From: Sphingobacterium athyrii
GTDB taxonomy: Bacteria > Bacteroidota > Bacteroidia > Sphingobacteriales > Sphingobacteriaceae
Length of the DNA stretch: 64,000 bases
Assembly (NCBI RefSeq): GCF_003071065.1
Contig: NZ_QCXX01000003.1
Span: 62,001-126,000, forward strand
Direction of reading: 5' to 3'
The notes beneath the pieces are model-generated. The model worked only from the letters and a program-made list of their open reading frames with translations. It did not search any database and had not been told where the DNA came from. Position numbers and translations under genes: made by a program. This document shows, one piece after another, positions 1 to 8,900 of the stretch; within the stretch, counting starts at the first letter, position 1, and each line of letters starts with the position of its first letter.

Positions 1-1
1 T

Positions 2-880
2 GCTTTAGCTTATAAAGAAATTCAAGATGAAATATGCCAGGCGCTGGAGCGTTTGGATGGTTCGGCCCGATTTGAGGAAGAACTATGGGAAAGAGAAGGT
101 GGGGGCGGCGGCCGTACGCGGATTATTCAGAACGGAAATATCCTGGAAAAAGGTGGAGTCAACTTTTCTGCTGTGCACGGGAAACTACCTGAGAGCATAA
201 AGAAGGCTTTTGGCGTAGACGAAGATGATTTCTTTGCCACCGGAGTTTCCATTGTTATTCACCCCAATAATCCTTGGGTACCGATTATTCATATGAATAT
301 CCGGTATTTTGAATTGAATGAGGAGATGCGCTGGTTTGGCGGGGGGATTGACCTGACGCCACACTATGTGAATGAAGCGGACGCCCAGTTTTTTCATCAG
401 CAATTAAAAACGGTCTGTGATAAACATAATCCAACTTTTTACGATGAATTTAAAAAATGGGCCGACGAGTATTTCTTCATTCGCCACCGACAAGAAACCC
501 GTGGAATAGGCGGGGTATTCTACGATAAGTTAAATACGGCGAAAACAGGAATGTCCATGGCGGATATTTTTGCATTTTCCTGTGATTTAGGGCGTAGTTT
601 TGCACCTACTTATACCACATTGGTCGATAAAAACAGAAATAGGGCGTACGATGAGGCACAAAAAAATTGGCAATTGATCCGCCGCGGGCGTTACGTTGAG
701 TTTAATTTAGTCTGGGATTCCGGTACTAAATTTGGACTTGAGACAAATGGTCGCATAGAGTCCATATTGATGAGTCTACCATCCCAGGCCAATTGGGTAT
801 ATGACCATCAACCTGAAGAAGGCTCCGAAGAAGCCAAGACCTTGTCCTTACTGCGAAAAGGTATTAACTGGATTTCATAA
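2..880 (+). CDS. hemF: Oxygen-dependent coproporphyrinogen III oxidase, 5' end cut by window
   Basis: Catalyses the oxygen-dependent oxidative decarboxylation of coproporphyrinogen III to protoporphyrinogen IX in haem synthesis, in the cytoplasm. The reading frame is open from base 2, so the true start lies upstream; the first in-window ATG at 53 is internal. Family signatures are clear: a GGGGGRTR glycine-rich segment, the GGVNFSAVHG block, the WFGGGIDLTPHY block, and RHRQETRGIGGVFYD followed by the C-terminal RRGRYVEFNLVWDSGTKFGL block. Only about 20 to 30 residues appear to be missing. The next gene starts 17 bp downstream on the same strand, so co-transcription with the M16 pair is possible, though no functional link is known. 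Confidence 0.96.
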   Translation, partial: ALAYKEIQDEICQALERLDGSARFEEELWEREGGGGGRTRIIQNGNILEKGGVNFSAVHGKLPESIKKAFGVDEDDFFATGVSIVIHPNNPWVPIIHMNIRYFELNEEMRWFGGGIDLTPHYVNEADAQFFHQQLKTVCDKHNPTFYDEFKKWADEYFFIRHRQETRGIGGVFYDKLNTAKTGMSMADIFAFSCDLGRSFAPTYTTLVDKNRNRAYDEAQKNWQLIRRGRYVEFNLVWDSGTKFGLETNGRIESILMSLPSQANWVYDHQPEEGSEEAKTLSLLRKGINWIS

Positions 881-897
881 AATCGAAAAAAAACTAC

Positions 898-2157
898 ATG
901 GTTTCATACCAAAAATTTACATTAGAAAACGGACTTCGTGTATTGATACACGAAGATCATAACACGGCAATGGCCTGTGTGAACATATTATACGATGTAG
1001 GCGCACGCGATGAGTCTCCGGAGCAGACGGGTTTTGCCCATTTGTTTGAGCATCTCATGTTTGGTGGTAGCGTCAATATCCCTAATTTTGATACCGAACT
1101 GCAGAAAGTCGGCGGAGAGAATAATGCCTTCACCAGCAATGATATCACCAATTACTATATTACGTTGCCTTCTTCCAATCTGGAGACTGCACTGTGGTTA
1201 GAATCTGATCGTATGTTAAGTCTGGCATTCTCACCACAGAGTCTTGAAGTGCAGCGAAATGTGGTAAGCGAAGAATTTAAACAACGCTATCTCAATCAGC
1301 CTTATGGTGACGCCTGGCTCAAGCTGCGCCCTCTGGCTTATAAGGTGCATCCGTATCGTTGGGCTACCATTGGGAAAGAACTAAAACATATCGAAGATGC
1401 AACCATGGCGGATGTCAAGGCTTTCTTCAAACTACACTATAATCCGCAGAGTGCGATTATGGTGATTTCGGGAGATGTTTATTATGAAGAAGTAAAATCT
1501 TTGGTTGAAAAATGGTTTGCCGATATCGAACCCGGTCAAAAATATCACCGCCAGTTGCCACAGGAGCCTGTACAACAGGAATTAAGAAGGGAGACTGCTT
1601 TTGCTCCGGTACCTTTAGATGCGCTCTATATGGCTTTTCATGGTCCAGCACGACTGGAAGAAGGCTATTTTGCCATGGATTTACTTTCGGATATCCTGTC
1701 CAGAGGCTCTTCATCGAGACTGTATCGCAGACTGGTGAAAGGGGAACAGGTTTTTAGCGAATTAAATGCCTACGTAATGGGTAGTATTGATAATAACTTG
1801 TTTGTGATCGAAGGTAAACCATCCGAAGGAATAACATTGGAAGAAGCGGAACGTGCCGTATGGGGAGAGCTCGATTTATTGAAAAAAGAATTGGTATCTA
1901 AGGCAGAACTGGAAAAAGTAAAAAATAAAATCGAGTCGACAAATGTGTTTGCTGAGCTGTCCATCTTGGATAAGGCAATGAATTTGGCGTTCCATGAATT
2001 GCTCGGTGACGCCAACGGTATCAATACAGAAGTATCAAAATATCTGGCTGTAACGGCTGAGGAAGTGCAGCAGCAAGCAAGAGCTATTTTTAACCCTGAA
2101 AACGCATCAATATTAATGTATAAAGCACAAGAGGAGGAGATACGTCATGTTGGATAG
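898..2157 (+). CDS. M16 family zinc peptidase, catalytic subunit
   Basis: A 419-aa insulinase/processing-peptidase-like protein. The inverted zinc motif HxxEH is seen as H48-L-F-E51-H52, and a downstream acidic segment (VVSEEFKQR) supplies the likely third zinc ligand. There is no obvious signal peptide. The gene overlaps the next M16 gene by 11 bp. Bacterial M16B enzymes often split the active site this way: one subunit carries the zinc and the other the substrate-binding Arg/Tyr pair. The physiological substrate cannot be read from the sequence; peptide turnover is the family role. Confidence 0.93.
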   Translation: MVSYQKFTLENGLRVLIHEDHNTAMACVNILYDVGARDESPEQTGFAHLFEHLMFGGSVNIPNFDTELQKVGGENNAFTSNDITNYYITLPSSNLETALWLESDRMLSLAFSPQSLEVQRNVVSEEFKQRYLNQPYGDAWLKLRPLAYKVHPYRWATIGKELKHIEDATMADVKAFFKLHYNPQSAIMVISGDVYYEEVKSLVEKWFADIEPGQKYHRQLPQEPVQQELRRETAFAPVPLDALYMAFHGPARLEEGYFAMDLLSDILSRGSSSRLYRRLVKGEQVFSELNAYVMGSIDNNLFVIEGKPSEGITLEEAERAVWGELDLLKKELVSKAELEKVKNKIESTNVFAELSILDKAMNLAFHELLGDANGINTEVSKYLAVTAEEVQQQARAIFNPENASILMYKAQEEEIRHVG

Positions 2158-3469
2158 AACAAAAGCGCCCGAATTCCGCGAAATCGCTCATATAAGCTTG
2201 AAGCAACCAGTCAAAAAACAGTTTGCAAACGGCTTACCTGTATATGTGTTTCATTCACCTGAACAAGAACTTGTCCGTATTGAATGGATTTTTGAGAATA
2301 AGTATCTCGATGAACAAAATGAAAATCCGCTACTAAATAGTGCATTATGTGCATTGCTCAAAGAGGGGACAACGACGATGTCAAGTGCGGAGATTGCTGA
2401 CAAGGTCGATTTTTATGGTGCATTTCTTGTTCCCGAATATTCTTTCGACGTGACGTCTTTGTCGTTGTATACATTGAATCGACATAGCAAAGTGTTGTTG
2501 CCCTTAGTAAAAGATATTTTAACGGAAGCATCGATTCCGCAGGAGGAGCTCGATACTTACCTTCGTAATAATAAACAAAAGTTTCAGGTATCTATTCAAA
2601 AAAATGACTACCTGGCGCGACGCAAGTTCTACAACCTGATCTTCGGTGAAAATAATCGTTATGGACGTACACCAAAACTTGACGATTATGACGCCATTAA
2701 CCGTGAGCAATTGACGGCACTGTATCGCAAAGAAATCGTACCTAATAATTGTACCTTGATTGTTTCAGGCAATGTTTCTAATGACCTCATCAACGAGCTG
2801 GAACAGATCTTTGGCTTTGAGTGGCAAGGACCTGAGGCAGCAGTTCTTGCTGCGAGTCCCATATTGATTCAGGAGTCAAGCGGTTTAGCTTACGAAGAAA
2901 AGGAAAATGCGCTACAATCGGCTATTCGTTTGGGGAGTCAGACAATTTCGAGAACGCATCCGGATTACCCGGCACTACAGTTTGTTAATACACTGTTAGG
3001 CGGTTTTTTTGGTTCAAGGCTGATGCGCAATATACGCGAGGAAAAAGGTTATACCTATAGTATCGGATCGGCTGTGGCCACGTTAAAACATACGGGTTTC
3101 TTAACCATTGCTACAGAAGTTGGTGTTGATGTAACCAATGCAACTTTAGTCGAGATAGAGAAGGAGATCAATCTGCTGAAGACCACACTGGCTTCGGAAG
3201 AGGAAGTGGATTTGGTGAAAACGTATATGGAAGGATCTCTATTGGGATCATTGGAGAGTATATTTTCTCATGCTGATAAATTCAAGAGTGTTTTGTTGAA
3301 CGACATGAGCCTAACGTATTATTCTTATTACATGGAGCAAGTTAAAAATATGACGCCCGAAAAAGTTCGTGATATTGCTGATAAATACCTTGATTTTGAG
3401 CAAATGGTAAAGGTTGTTGTGGGTAAATTCAACCAATTCGAACCGATTCATCAAGCGGTTGTAAATTAA
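2147..3469 (+). CDS. M16 family peptidase, non-zinc partner subunit
   Basis: A 440-aa M16 protein without an HxxEH motif. It keeps the C-terminal R/Y signature (FFGSRLMRNIREEKGYTYS) that completes the active site of M16B heterodimers. The ATG lies inside the end of the upstream catalytic subunit (11-bp overlap) and is preceded by a purine-rich GAGGAGGAGA at 2131-2140, unusually Shine-Dalgarno-like for this phylum. That arrangement suggests translational coupling and equal dosage of the two subunits. Confidence 0.92.
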   Translation: MLDRTKAPEFREIAHISLKQPVKKQFANGLPVYVFHSPEQELVRIEWIFENKYLDEQNENPLLNSALCALLKEGTTTMSSAEIADKVDFYGAFLVPEYSFDVTSLSLYTLNRHSKVLLPLVKDILTEASIPQEELDTYLRNNKQKFQVSIQKNDYLARRKFYNLIFGENNRYGRTPKLDDYDAINREQLTALYRKEIVPNNCTLIVSGNVSNDLINELEQIFGFEWQGPEAAVLAASPILIQESSGLAYEEKENALQSAIRLGSQTISRTHPDYPALQFVNTLLGGFFGSRLMRNIREEKGYTYSIGSAVATLKHTGFLTIATEVGVDVTNATLVEIEKEINLLKTTLASEEEVDLVKTYMEGSLLGSLESIFSHADKFKSVLLNDMSLTYYSYYMEQVKNMTPEKVRDIADKYLDFEQMVKVVVGKFNQFEPIHQAVVN

Positions 3470-3503
3470 ATTTCACAGACTACAAAAATCAAATCCAACT
3501 TTG

Positions 3504-3511
3504 TATTTTTG
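3504..3511 (+). promoter_or_regulatory. Candidate -7 promoter box of the exonuclease gene
   Basis: TATTTTTG matches the Bacteroidota -7 consensus TAnnTTTG. It places a transcription start about 25 nt before the ATG at 3542. No convincing -33 TTTG is seen, so this is a weak call. It also argues against using the TTG codon at 3509 as the start, because that codon lies inside the box. Confidence 0.35.
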
Positions 3512-3541
3512 GTTTTTGTTAAAAAAAGCATACGATCCAGC

Positions 3542-4495
3542 ATGGAATTAAAATTAAAAAGACCATTGGTATTTTTCGATTTGGAGACGACAGGAGTTAA
3601 TGTTGCGACCGATCGAATTGTAGAAGTATCATTTTTGAAAGTGATGCCCAGTGGTGAAGAAACAGTATATACGAAGAAAATTAATCCAGAAAGACCGATT
3701 CCTGCGGAATCAACGTTTTTTCATGGCATTCGTGACGAAGATATTAAAGATGCGCCAACATTTAAAGCAATTGCAGTAGAATTGGCCGCTTTTATTGGTG
3801 AGTCGGACTTGGCAGGATATAATTCAAATAAGTTTGACGTGCCCATGCTCATGGAAGAGTTTTTACGTGCAGGCGTAGATTTTTCTTTGGAAGGGCGTGC
3901 CTTTGTTGATGTACAGAACATCTTCCATCAAATGGAACAACGTACATTAAAGGCAGCCTATAGGTTCTATTGCGATGAGAACCTTGAAAATGCGCATACC
4001 GCCGAAGCAGATGTGCGGGCTACCTATGAAGTGTTGAAAGCGCAATTGACTAAATATGAGGGGGCCGCATTCGAGGACCGTCATGGCGTGGTTTCATATC
4101 CCGTCGTCAATGATGTGGCTGCATTACATGAGTTTACAAACTTAAGTAAACCCGTGGATTTTGCCGGAAGGATTGTATATAACGAAGACGGATTGGAAAC
4201 TATTAATTTTGGTAAACACAAAGGTAAGGCCATTGTAGAAGTATTTGAGCAGGAACCTAGTTATTATGCCTGGATGCAGAATGGTGATTTTCCTTTATAT
4301 ACCAAAAAAGTACTGGAAAATATCTGGATAAGATATAAGAAAGAAAAAAGTGAGCAAAAAGCGAAAGTGGCACCTACCCATTCGGTAGAGGATAAAAAAA
4401 CTGCTAAAAAGGAATTCAATCAGCAAAAAGAAGAGGCACCCCAAAGTATCTCGCTGGACATGCTGAAAGGATTGCAAGATAAATTTAAAAAATAA
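3542..4495 (+). CDS. DEDDh 3'-5' exonuclease with C-terminal DUF3820-type domain
   Basis: A 317-aa protein of the DnaQ/exonuclease superfamily. The N-terminal FFDLETTG motif gives the first D and E, the central LAGYNSNKFDVPML region gives the second D, and HTAEADVRATYEV gives the H and final D of DEDDh. A second domain with the pattern INFGKHKGKAI and YYAWM is typical of DUF3820, seen appended to bacterial DnaQ-like exonucleases. A Lys/Glu-rich tail follows. I use the ATG at 3542 rather than the TTG at 3509 because of the promoter-like box between them. Probably a nucleic-acid trimming or repair nuclease, not shown to be a replicative proofreading subunit. Confidence 0.88.
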   Translation: MELKLKRPLVFFDLETTGVNVATDRIVEVSFLKVMPSGEETVYTKKINPERPIPAESTFFHGIRDEDIKDAPTFKAIAVELAAFIGESDLAGYNSNKFDVPMLMEEFLRAGVDFSLEGRAFVDVQNIFHQMEQRTLKAAYRFYCDENLENAHTAEADVRATYEVLKAQLTKYEGAAFEDRHGVVSYPVVNDVAALHEFTNLSKPVDFAGRIVYNEDGLETINFGKHKGKAIVEVFEQEPSYYAWMQNGDFPLYTKKVLENIWIRYKKEKSEQKAKVAPTHSVEDKKTAKKEFNQQKEEAPQSISLDMLKGLQDKFKK

Positions 4496-4522
4496 CTTTA
4501 TTAATAGCTTAGAAAAAGGATT

Positions 4523-5479
4523 ATGGAATTCAAACAAGAAGTGGAGCATGTACAATGTTTGATTATTGGTTCAGGTCCAGCGGGATATACTGCAGCAATT
4601 TATGCAGCTCGTGCGGATATGAAGCCGGTAGTTTATACAGGTATTGTACCGGGGGGGCAGTTGACACAAACAACAGAAGTGGACAATTTTCCGGGATACC
4701 CAAAAGGGATTACCGGTCCAGTTATGATGGAAGATTTACGGGAGCAAGCTGAACGCTTCGGAACTTCCGTGCGCTTTGGTTATGTGACAAAAGTAGACTT
4801 TACAGGTGATGTACATCGTGTAGAAATAGACGGAACAGTACAAGTTACAGCAGACACGGTGATCATTGCCACAGGAGCAACTGCGAAGTGGCTGGGCTTG
4901 GAGTCCGAACAAAAATATAACGGTTTTGGCGTATCAGCTTGTGCTGTGTGTGATGGTTTCTTCTTTAAAAATCAGGAAGTTGCGATTGTAGGTGCCGGCG
5001 ACACTGCTGCAGAAGAGGCAACTTATCTCGCAAAATTATGTTCGAAAGTACATATGTTGGTGCGTCGTGATGAATTCAGAGCTTCCAAAGCGATGGTACA
5101 CCGTGTAATGAACACGCCAAATATCGAAGTACATTATAACTCCGAAGCAAAAGAAGTTTTAGGTGACGGTCAGGTAGTGACTGGAATCCGAGTCATCAAC
5201 AACAAAGACCAGTCTGAAAAAGATCTGGACGTAACAGGCTTCTTCGTGGCAATCGGTCATAAACCCAATACGGAATTATTTACAGGAGTATTGGATATGG
5301 ACGAAACAGGATATCTGATTACTAAGCCAGATAGTACCGCAACGAATATACCAGGAGTATTTGCCTGTGGAGATGTACAGGACAATATATTCCGTCAGGC
5401 AATTACTGCGGCCGGTACCGGTTGTATGGCAGCGCTTGAAGCAGAAAGATATCTTGCTGCCAAAGAAAGCGGAGAATAG
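4523..5479 (+). CDS. trxB: Thioredoxin-disulfide reductase
   Basis: A 318-aa flavoprotein that uses NADPH to reduce oxidised thioredoxin in the cytoplasm. It shows an N-terminal FAD-binding GSGPAGYTAAIYAAR, a redox-active C140-A-V-C143 followed by DGFFF, an NADPH-binding GAGDTAAEEATYL, and the C-terminal FACGDV motif with FAD-contacting residues. Length is typical. An AAAAAGGA stretch precedes the ATG. The gene follows the exonuclease at 27 bp and is closed by a strong terminator at 5552. Confidence 0.97.
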   Translation: MEFKQEVEHVQCLIIGSGPAGYTAAIYAARADMKPVVYTGIVPGGQLTQTTEVDNFPGYPKGITGPVMMEDLREQAERFGTSVRFGYVTKVDFTGDVHRVEIDGTVQVTADTVIIATGATAKWLGLESEQKYNGFGVSACAVCDGFFFKNQEVAIVGAGDTAAEEATYLAKLCSKVHMLVRRDEFRASKAMVHRVMNTPNIEVHYNSEAKEVLGDGQVVTGIRVINNKDQSEKDLDVTGFFVAIGHKPNTELFTGVLDMDETGYLITKPDSTATNIPGVFACGDVQDNIFRQAITAAGTGCMAALEAERYLAAKESGE

Positions 5480-5551
5480 AATGGTGAAAAATAGGGAATT
5501 CCGAATGGTATATGTCCCCGCAAAAATAAACGGATTAACATATCTGTAGTA

Positions 5552-5585
5552 ATGAGCCCGATTTAATATCGGGTTCATTTTTTTT
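5552..5585 (+). terminator. Intrinsic terminator after trxB
   Basis: A 9-bp stem, GAGCCCGAT paired with ATCGGGTTC (one G-U), surrounds a 5-nt loop and is followed by a run of T residues at 5578-5585. It separates trxB from the first PUL. Confidence 0.85.
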
Positions 5586-5620
5586 CCATACAACTATTCG
5601 ATTAGATGGATTCAACTTGT

Positions 5621-5675
5621 AAAAATAGTTTTCAAAAAGACTACTTATTTGGTAGACTTTTTGAAAACTATTTTT
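5621..5675. repeat. 23-bp inverted repeat abutting the PUL 1 promoter box
   Basis: Arms 5621-5643 and 5653-5675 are complementary at 22 of 23 positions around a 9-nt spacer. The right arm ends exactly where the TATATTTG box begins (5675-5682). A true terminator for trxB already exists 40 bp upstream. This element is therefore more likely an operator or an RNA/DNA hairpin at the promoter than a terminator, but the sequence cannot decide. Confidence 0.7.
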
Positions 5676-5682
5676 ATATTTG
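5675..5682 (+). promoter_or_regulatory. Candidate -7 box of the PUL 1 leader
   Basis: TATATTTG matches TAnnTTTG. An upstream TTTG lies at 5648-5651, inside the repeat loop, with a 23-bp spacing that is longer than the usual 19 to 21. Transcription from here would give a leader of roughly 270 nt before susC, holding the small ORF at 5747. Confidence 0.4.
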
Positions 5683-5746
5683 TACTGTCGTTAACAATTG
5701 GCGTTGGCAACGAACATAAAATATAGACTACAAATTTTGAACAAGT

Positions 5747-5845
5747 ATGAACAACGACTATCTAACCGCTTCTGTAAGCAACTGGGAAACTAGCCCGATT
5801 TCTAATTCCTTCCTTTTCATTTGTCGAATGCGAATGTGCCGTTGA
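5747..5845 (+). CDS. Putative 32-aa regulatory leader peptide with Cys/Met/Arg tail
   Basis: A 32-codon ORF with an ATG start lies between the candidate promoter and susC. Its last seven codons read Cys-Arg-Met-Arg-Met-Cys-Arg (TGT CGA ATG CGA ATG TGC CGT) before TGA. Two Cys and two Met codons packed at the end are what a sulfur-amino-acid-sensing attenuator would need, and the operon encodes two sulfatases. A perfect 8-bp stem begins 14 nt after the stop and a second stem follows at 5906. The N-terminal part (start Met-Asn-Asn-Asp-Tyr) resembles no enzyme domain. The role is inference from context; the ORF and its codons are directly visible. Confidence 0.5.
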   Translation: MNNDYLTASVSNWETSPISNSFLFICRMRMCR

Positions 5846-5859
5846 GCACTTTCTTTTTT

Positions 5860-5883
5860 CTTGTTTATGCTTCATTAAACAAG
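5860..5883 (+). promoter_or_regulatory. Leader hairpin A, just after the leader peptide stop
   Basis: CTTGTTTA (5860-5867) pairs perfectly with TAAACAAG (5876-5883) across an 8-nt loop. The right arm could instead pair with the CTTGTTT at 5926-5932 further downstream, so it could exclude or be excluded by hairpin B. Confidence 0.5.
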
Positions 5884-5905
5884 TAATCCGAGTTTTAAAA
5901 AACAA

Positions 5906-5933
5906 AAGTACCAATGGCGTTGGCACTTGTTTT
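5906..5933 (+). promoter_or_regulatory. Leader hairpin B, candidate attenuator stem before susC
   Basis: AAGTACCAA (5906-5914) pairs with TTGGCACTT (5920-5928), with one mismatch and a 5-nt loop. Flanking AAAACAA and TTGTTTT can extend it. It is followed by GTTTTCG, a poor U-tract, so it could be a weak terminator or a translational block. The 11-mer TGGCGTTGGCA, which forms the loop and right arm, also occurs at 5699-5709 near the start of the leader and could compete for the left arm. Confidence 0.45.
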
Positions 5934-5959
5934 CGTATTCACATTAAATAGAACTGACA

Positions 5960-8900
5960 ATGAAAAATTTCAGTGTACTCTCGTATGCTATTTTAGCTGT
6001 GCTTTTGCTGTATAACTTTGCGTCGGTACAAGCACAGCAGCCTCAACCGATCATCAACGCGTCCCTAATAGGAACGGTAATAGATGCGACAACCAAAGAG
6101 CCCATTGAAGGAGTGACCATACAATTGGAAGCTGTGACACATAGTGTAAAAACAGACCGCAATGGTAAATTCCAATTTGTCACAGGGCAGAAACTACCTT
6201 TTTCGCTTATCTTAACCTTTGTTGGTTATCAGAAGAAAAAGATCATCGTAAATACCTCACCAGCTGTTATTGAGCTTTCTCCTTCATCGGAGGATCTGGA
6301 GGAGGTCGTGGTCGTGGGTTACGGAACCCAAAAACGCCGTGATTTGACAGGAGCGGTGGCATCCTTGCCGGAAAATCTGCTCAAGCAACCTGTGTCTTCT
6401 CTCGATCAGACCCTGAAAGGTGGGATTTCTGGTGTTCAGGTTACGCAAACTTCGGGGCAGCCCGGAGGCGGCGTGAGTATCCGTATACGTGGCGGTGCAT
6501 CCGTTCAGGGCGGAAATGAACCGCTATATGTCATCGATGGCTTTCCTGTCTATAATCAGACGGAAAGCACGGGCGTTGGGAGCGGAACCCCCGTGAATCC
6601 CCTGGCCAGTATTAATCCTGCGGATATTGAAAGTATTGAAGTATTAAAAGACGCTGCAGCGACAGCAATATATGGTTCACGCGGGGCAAACGGCGTCATT
6701 TTGGTGACCACCAAAAAAGGAAAAGCCGGACATGTACAGTTGAACTATGATGGTAGTATCGGTGCACAAAGTGTGCTCAAGAAAATTGACGTCTTAAATG
6801 CCCATGATTTTGCCGTTCTTCGAAACGAGGCATTGTATGATGCCAACCCTAGTTTGGGTCAAAATCAATATCGGAAACAGACAGAGCTGGATCAATTAGG
6901 GGAAGGAACAAATTGGCAAAAGGAGGCCTTTCGGACCGGGAAAATACAAAACCATCAATTGTCATTGTCCGGAGGAGCTGAGAAAGTGCAGTATTTTCTG
7001 GGGGCAAATTACTTCGATCAGGAGGGCGTCATTATAAATACAGATTTCAGACGTTTGGGATTCCGTTCGAACATCAATGCAAATCCCTTCGATCGTTTGC
7101 AGGTAGGAGCCAATTTATCGATTAATAAGACAAATGCCCAAATCGCTCCATCAGGTATCGTAAATGCACTGCTGATTATGCCGCCTACGGCTACAATATA
7201 CGAGCCCAACGGCGATTACACCCTACGCAATCCCTTTGAGAACATCTTTGCTAATCCTATTGCGACATTGAAAGAAACCACAAACACATCAAATGGTTTA
7301 CGTGTCTTAGGTACTTCCTTTGCACAGTACCGTATTCTGAAAGGACTACAGGCGAAAGTGCTTCTTGGGGTTGATCTTAATAACCGCAATGACAAATTCT
7401 ATCTTCCGTCCTATATCTATGAAGGTGCGGGATCAAAGGGGGAGGCAAGTTTGGGAAATTTAAATGGCACTTCTTGGCTGAATGAGAATACCTTAACTTA
7501 TACCGGAGTTATCGGGCAACATAATTTCAATGCGTTGCTGGGTTTTACACAGCAGGAAAATAAAAATGAAGTGTTCAGCGCCGGTGCACAGAATTTTGTC
7601 ACAGACGATTTGCTTTTCAATAACCTGCAGAGTGGCTCTATCCTCACAAGACCAACCTCGGATACCTATAATTGGGTGTTGCATTCCTATTTGGCGCGGG
7701 TCAACTATAATTATGCAAATAAATATTATGTTTCGGCGAGTGTACGTCGTGACGGCAGCTCCAGATTTGGCGCTGACAATAAATGGGGAAACTTCCCCTC
7801 ATTGGCGTTCTCATGGCGTATAATAAACGAGCCCTTTTTTAAACAGGTTTTCCCCAGTATTGATGATTTTAAAATACGCACTAGCTTCGGCACAACCGGA
7901 AATCAGGAGATAGGACAATATCAATCACTTTCTACCTTGTATAGTTTAAATTACCTCTTTGGAAATAACGTGATCACAGGATTTGCGTCACAACGGGTGC
8001 CGAATAAGAACCTGGGCTGGGAGACTACCTTTCAATATGATGTCGGTTTTGACCTTTCACTTTTGAGAAATCGATTACAGTTTACTGTCGACTATTATTA
8101 TAAAAAGACAAAAGACCTCTTATTGAATGTGGAGATTCCCTGGACCTCAGGTTATGCCACTTCACTACAAAACTTCGGTTCTGTTTCAAATAAAGGTTTA
8201 GAGTTCGGTCTGAAATCAAAAAATCTACAAGGAAACCTCAGTTGGAATACAGATCTAAATGTCTCATTTAACCGAAATAAGGTGTTAACTATCGGTGAAG
8301 GCGCCACATCTTATGTTGCTGGAAACTACATTATTAAAGTTGGAGAACCTTTGGGTACTTTTTATGGGACTGTTATCGATGGTATTCTACAATCGGGTGA
8401 AGAGAATGGTAAGGGGGCGTTGACGGGGAATGCAAATCCTAAAGCCGGCGATCGCCTGTATAAGGATATCAATGGCGATGGCCAGTTTACCACTGCCAAC
8501 GACCGGACCATCATCGGCAACGCGCAGCCTGATTTTATATTTGGTATCAGTAATACGCTTTCCTACAAAGGATTTGACTTATCTTTCCTGATTCAGGGAA
8601 CAGTTGGCAACGACCTGCTGAATATCAACCGCCAAAACCTCGAGATGTTTACCGGTCAACAGAACGCATCGATTGATGCGCTAAACCGCTGGACAAAAGA
8701 CAATCCAAGCCGGCTATATCCTAGAGCCAAACTTGACCCTGCTCCGGTATTCTCGAATCAATTTGTTGAAAGCGGAGCATTTGCGCGACTGAAGTCGCTG
8801 CAATTTGGCTACAGCTTTCCGAAAGAATGGTTGAAAAATGCACATATTACGAATTTGAATCTATACCTGGCCGCACAAAATCTATTGACATGGACTAGCT

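Noticed and set aside
1010..1201. Small ORFs opposite or within the M16, SusC, catalase and GH genes
   Set aside because: They are alternative-frame shadows of well-supported genes, with no independent motif.
5621..5675. Inverted repeat as an invertible promoter switch
   Set aside because: Only 9 bp lie between the arms, too little for a recombinase-invertible segment, and no recombinase gene is present.
5747..5845. Chance that the leader ORF is just a random short ORF
   Set aside because: Considered seriously. The Cys/Met-dense end, position between promoter box and susC, and following hairpins make a leader more likely than chance, so it is reported with moderate confidence.
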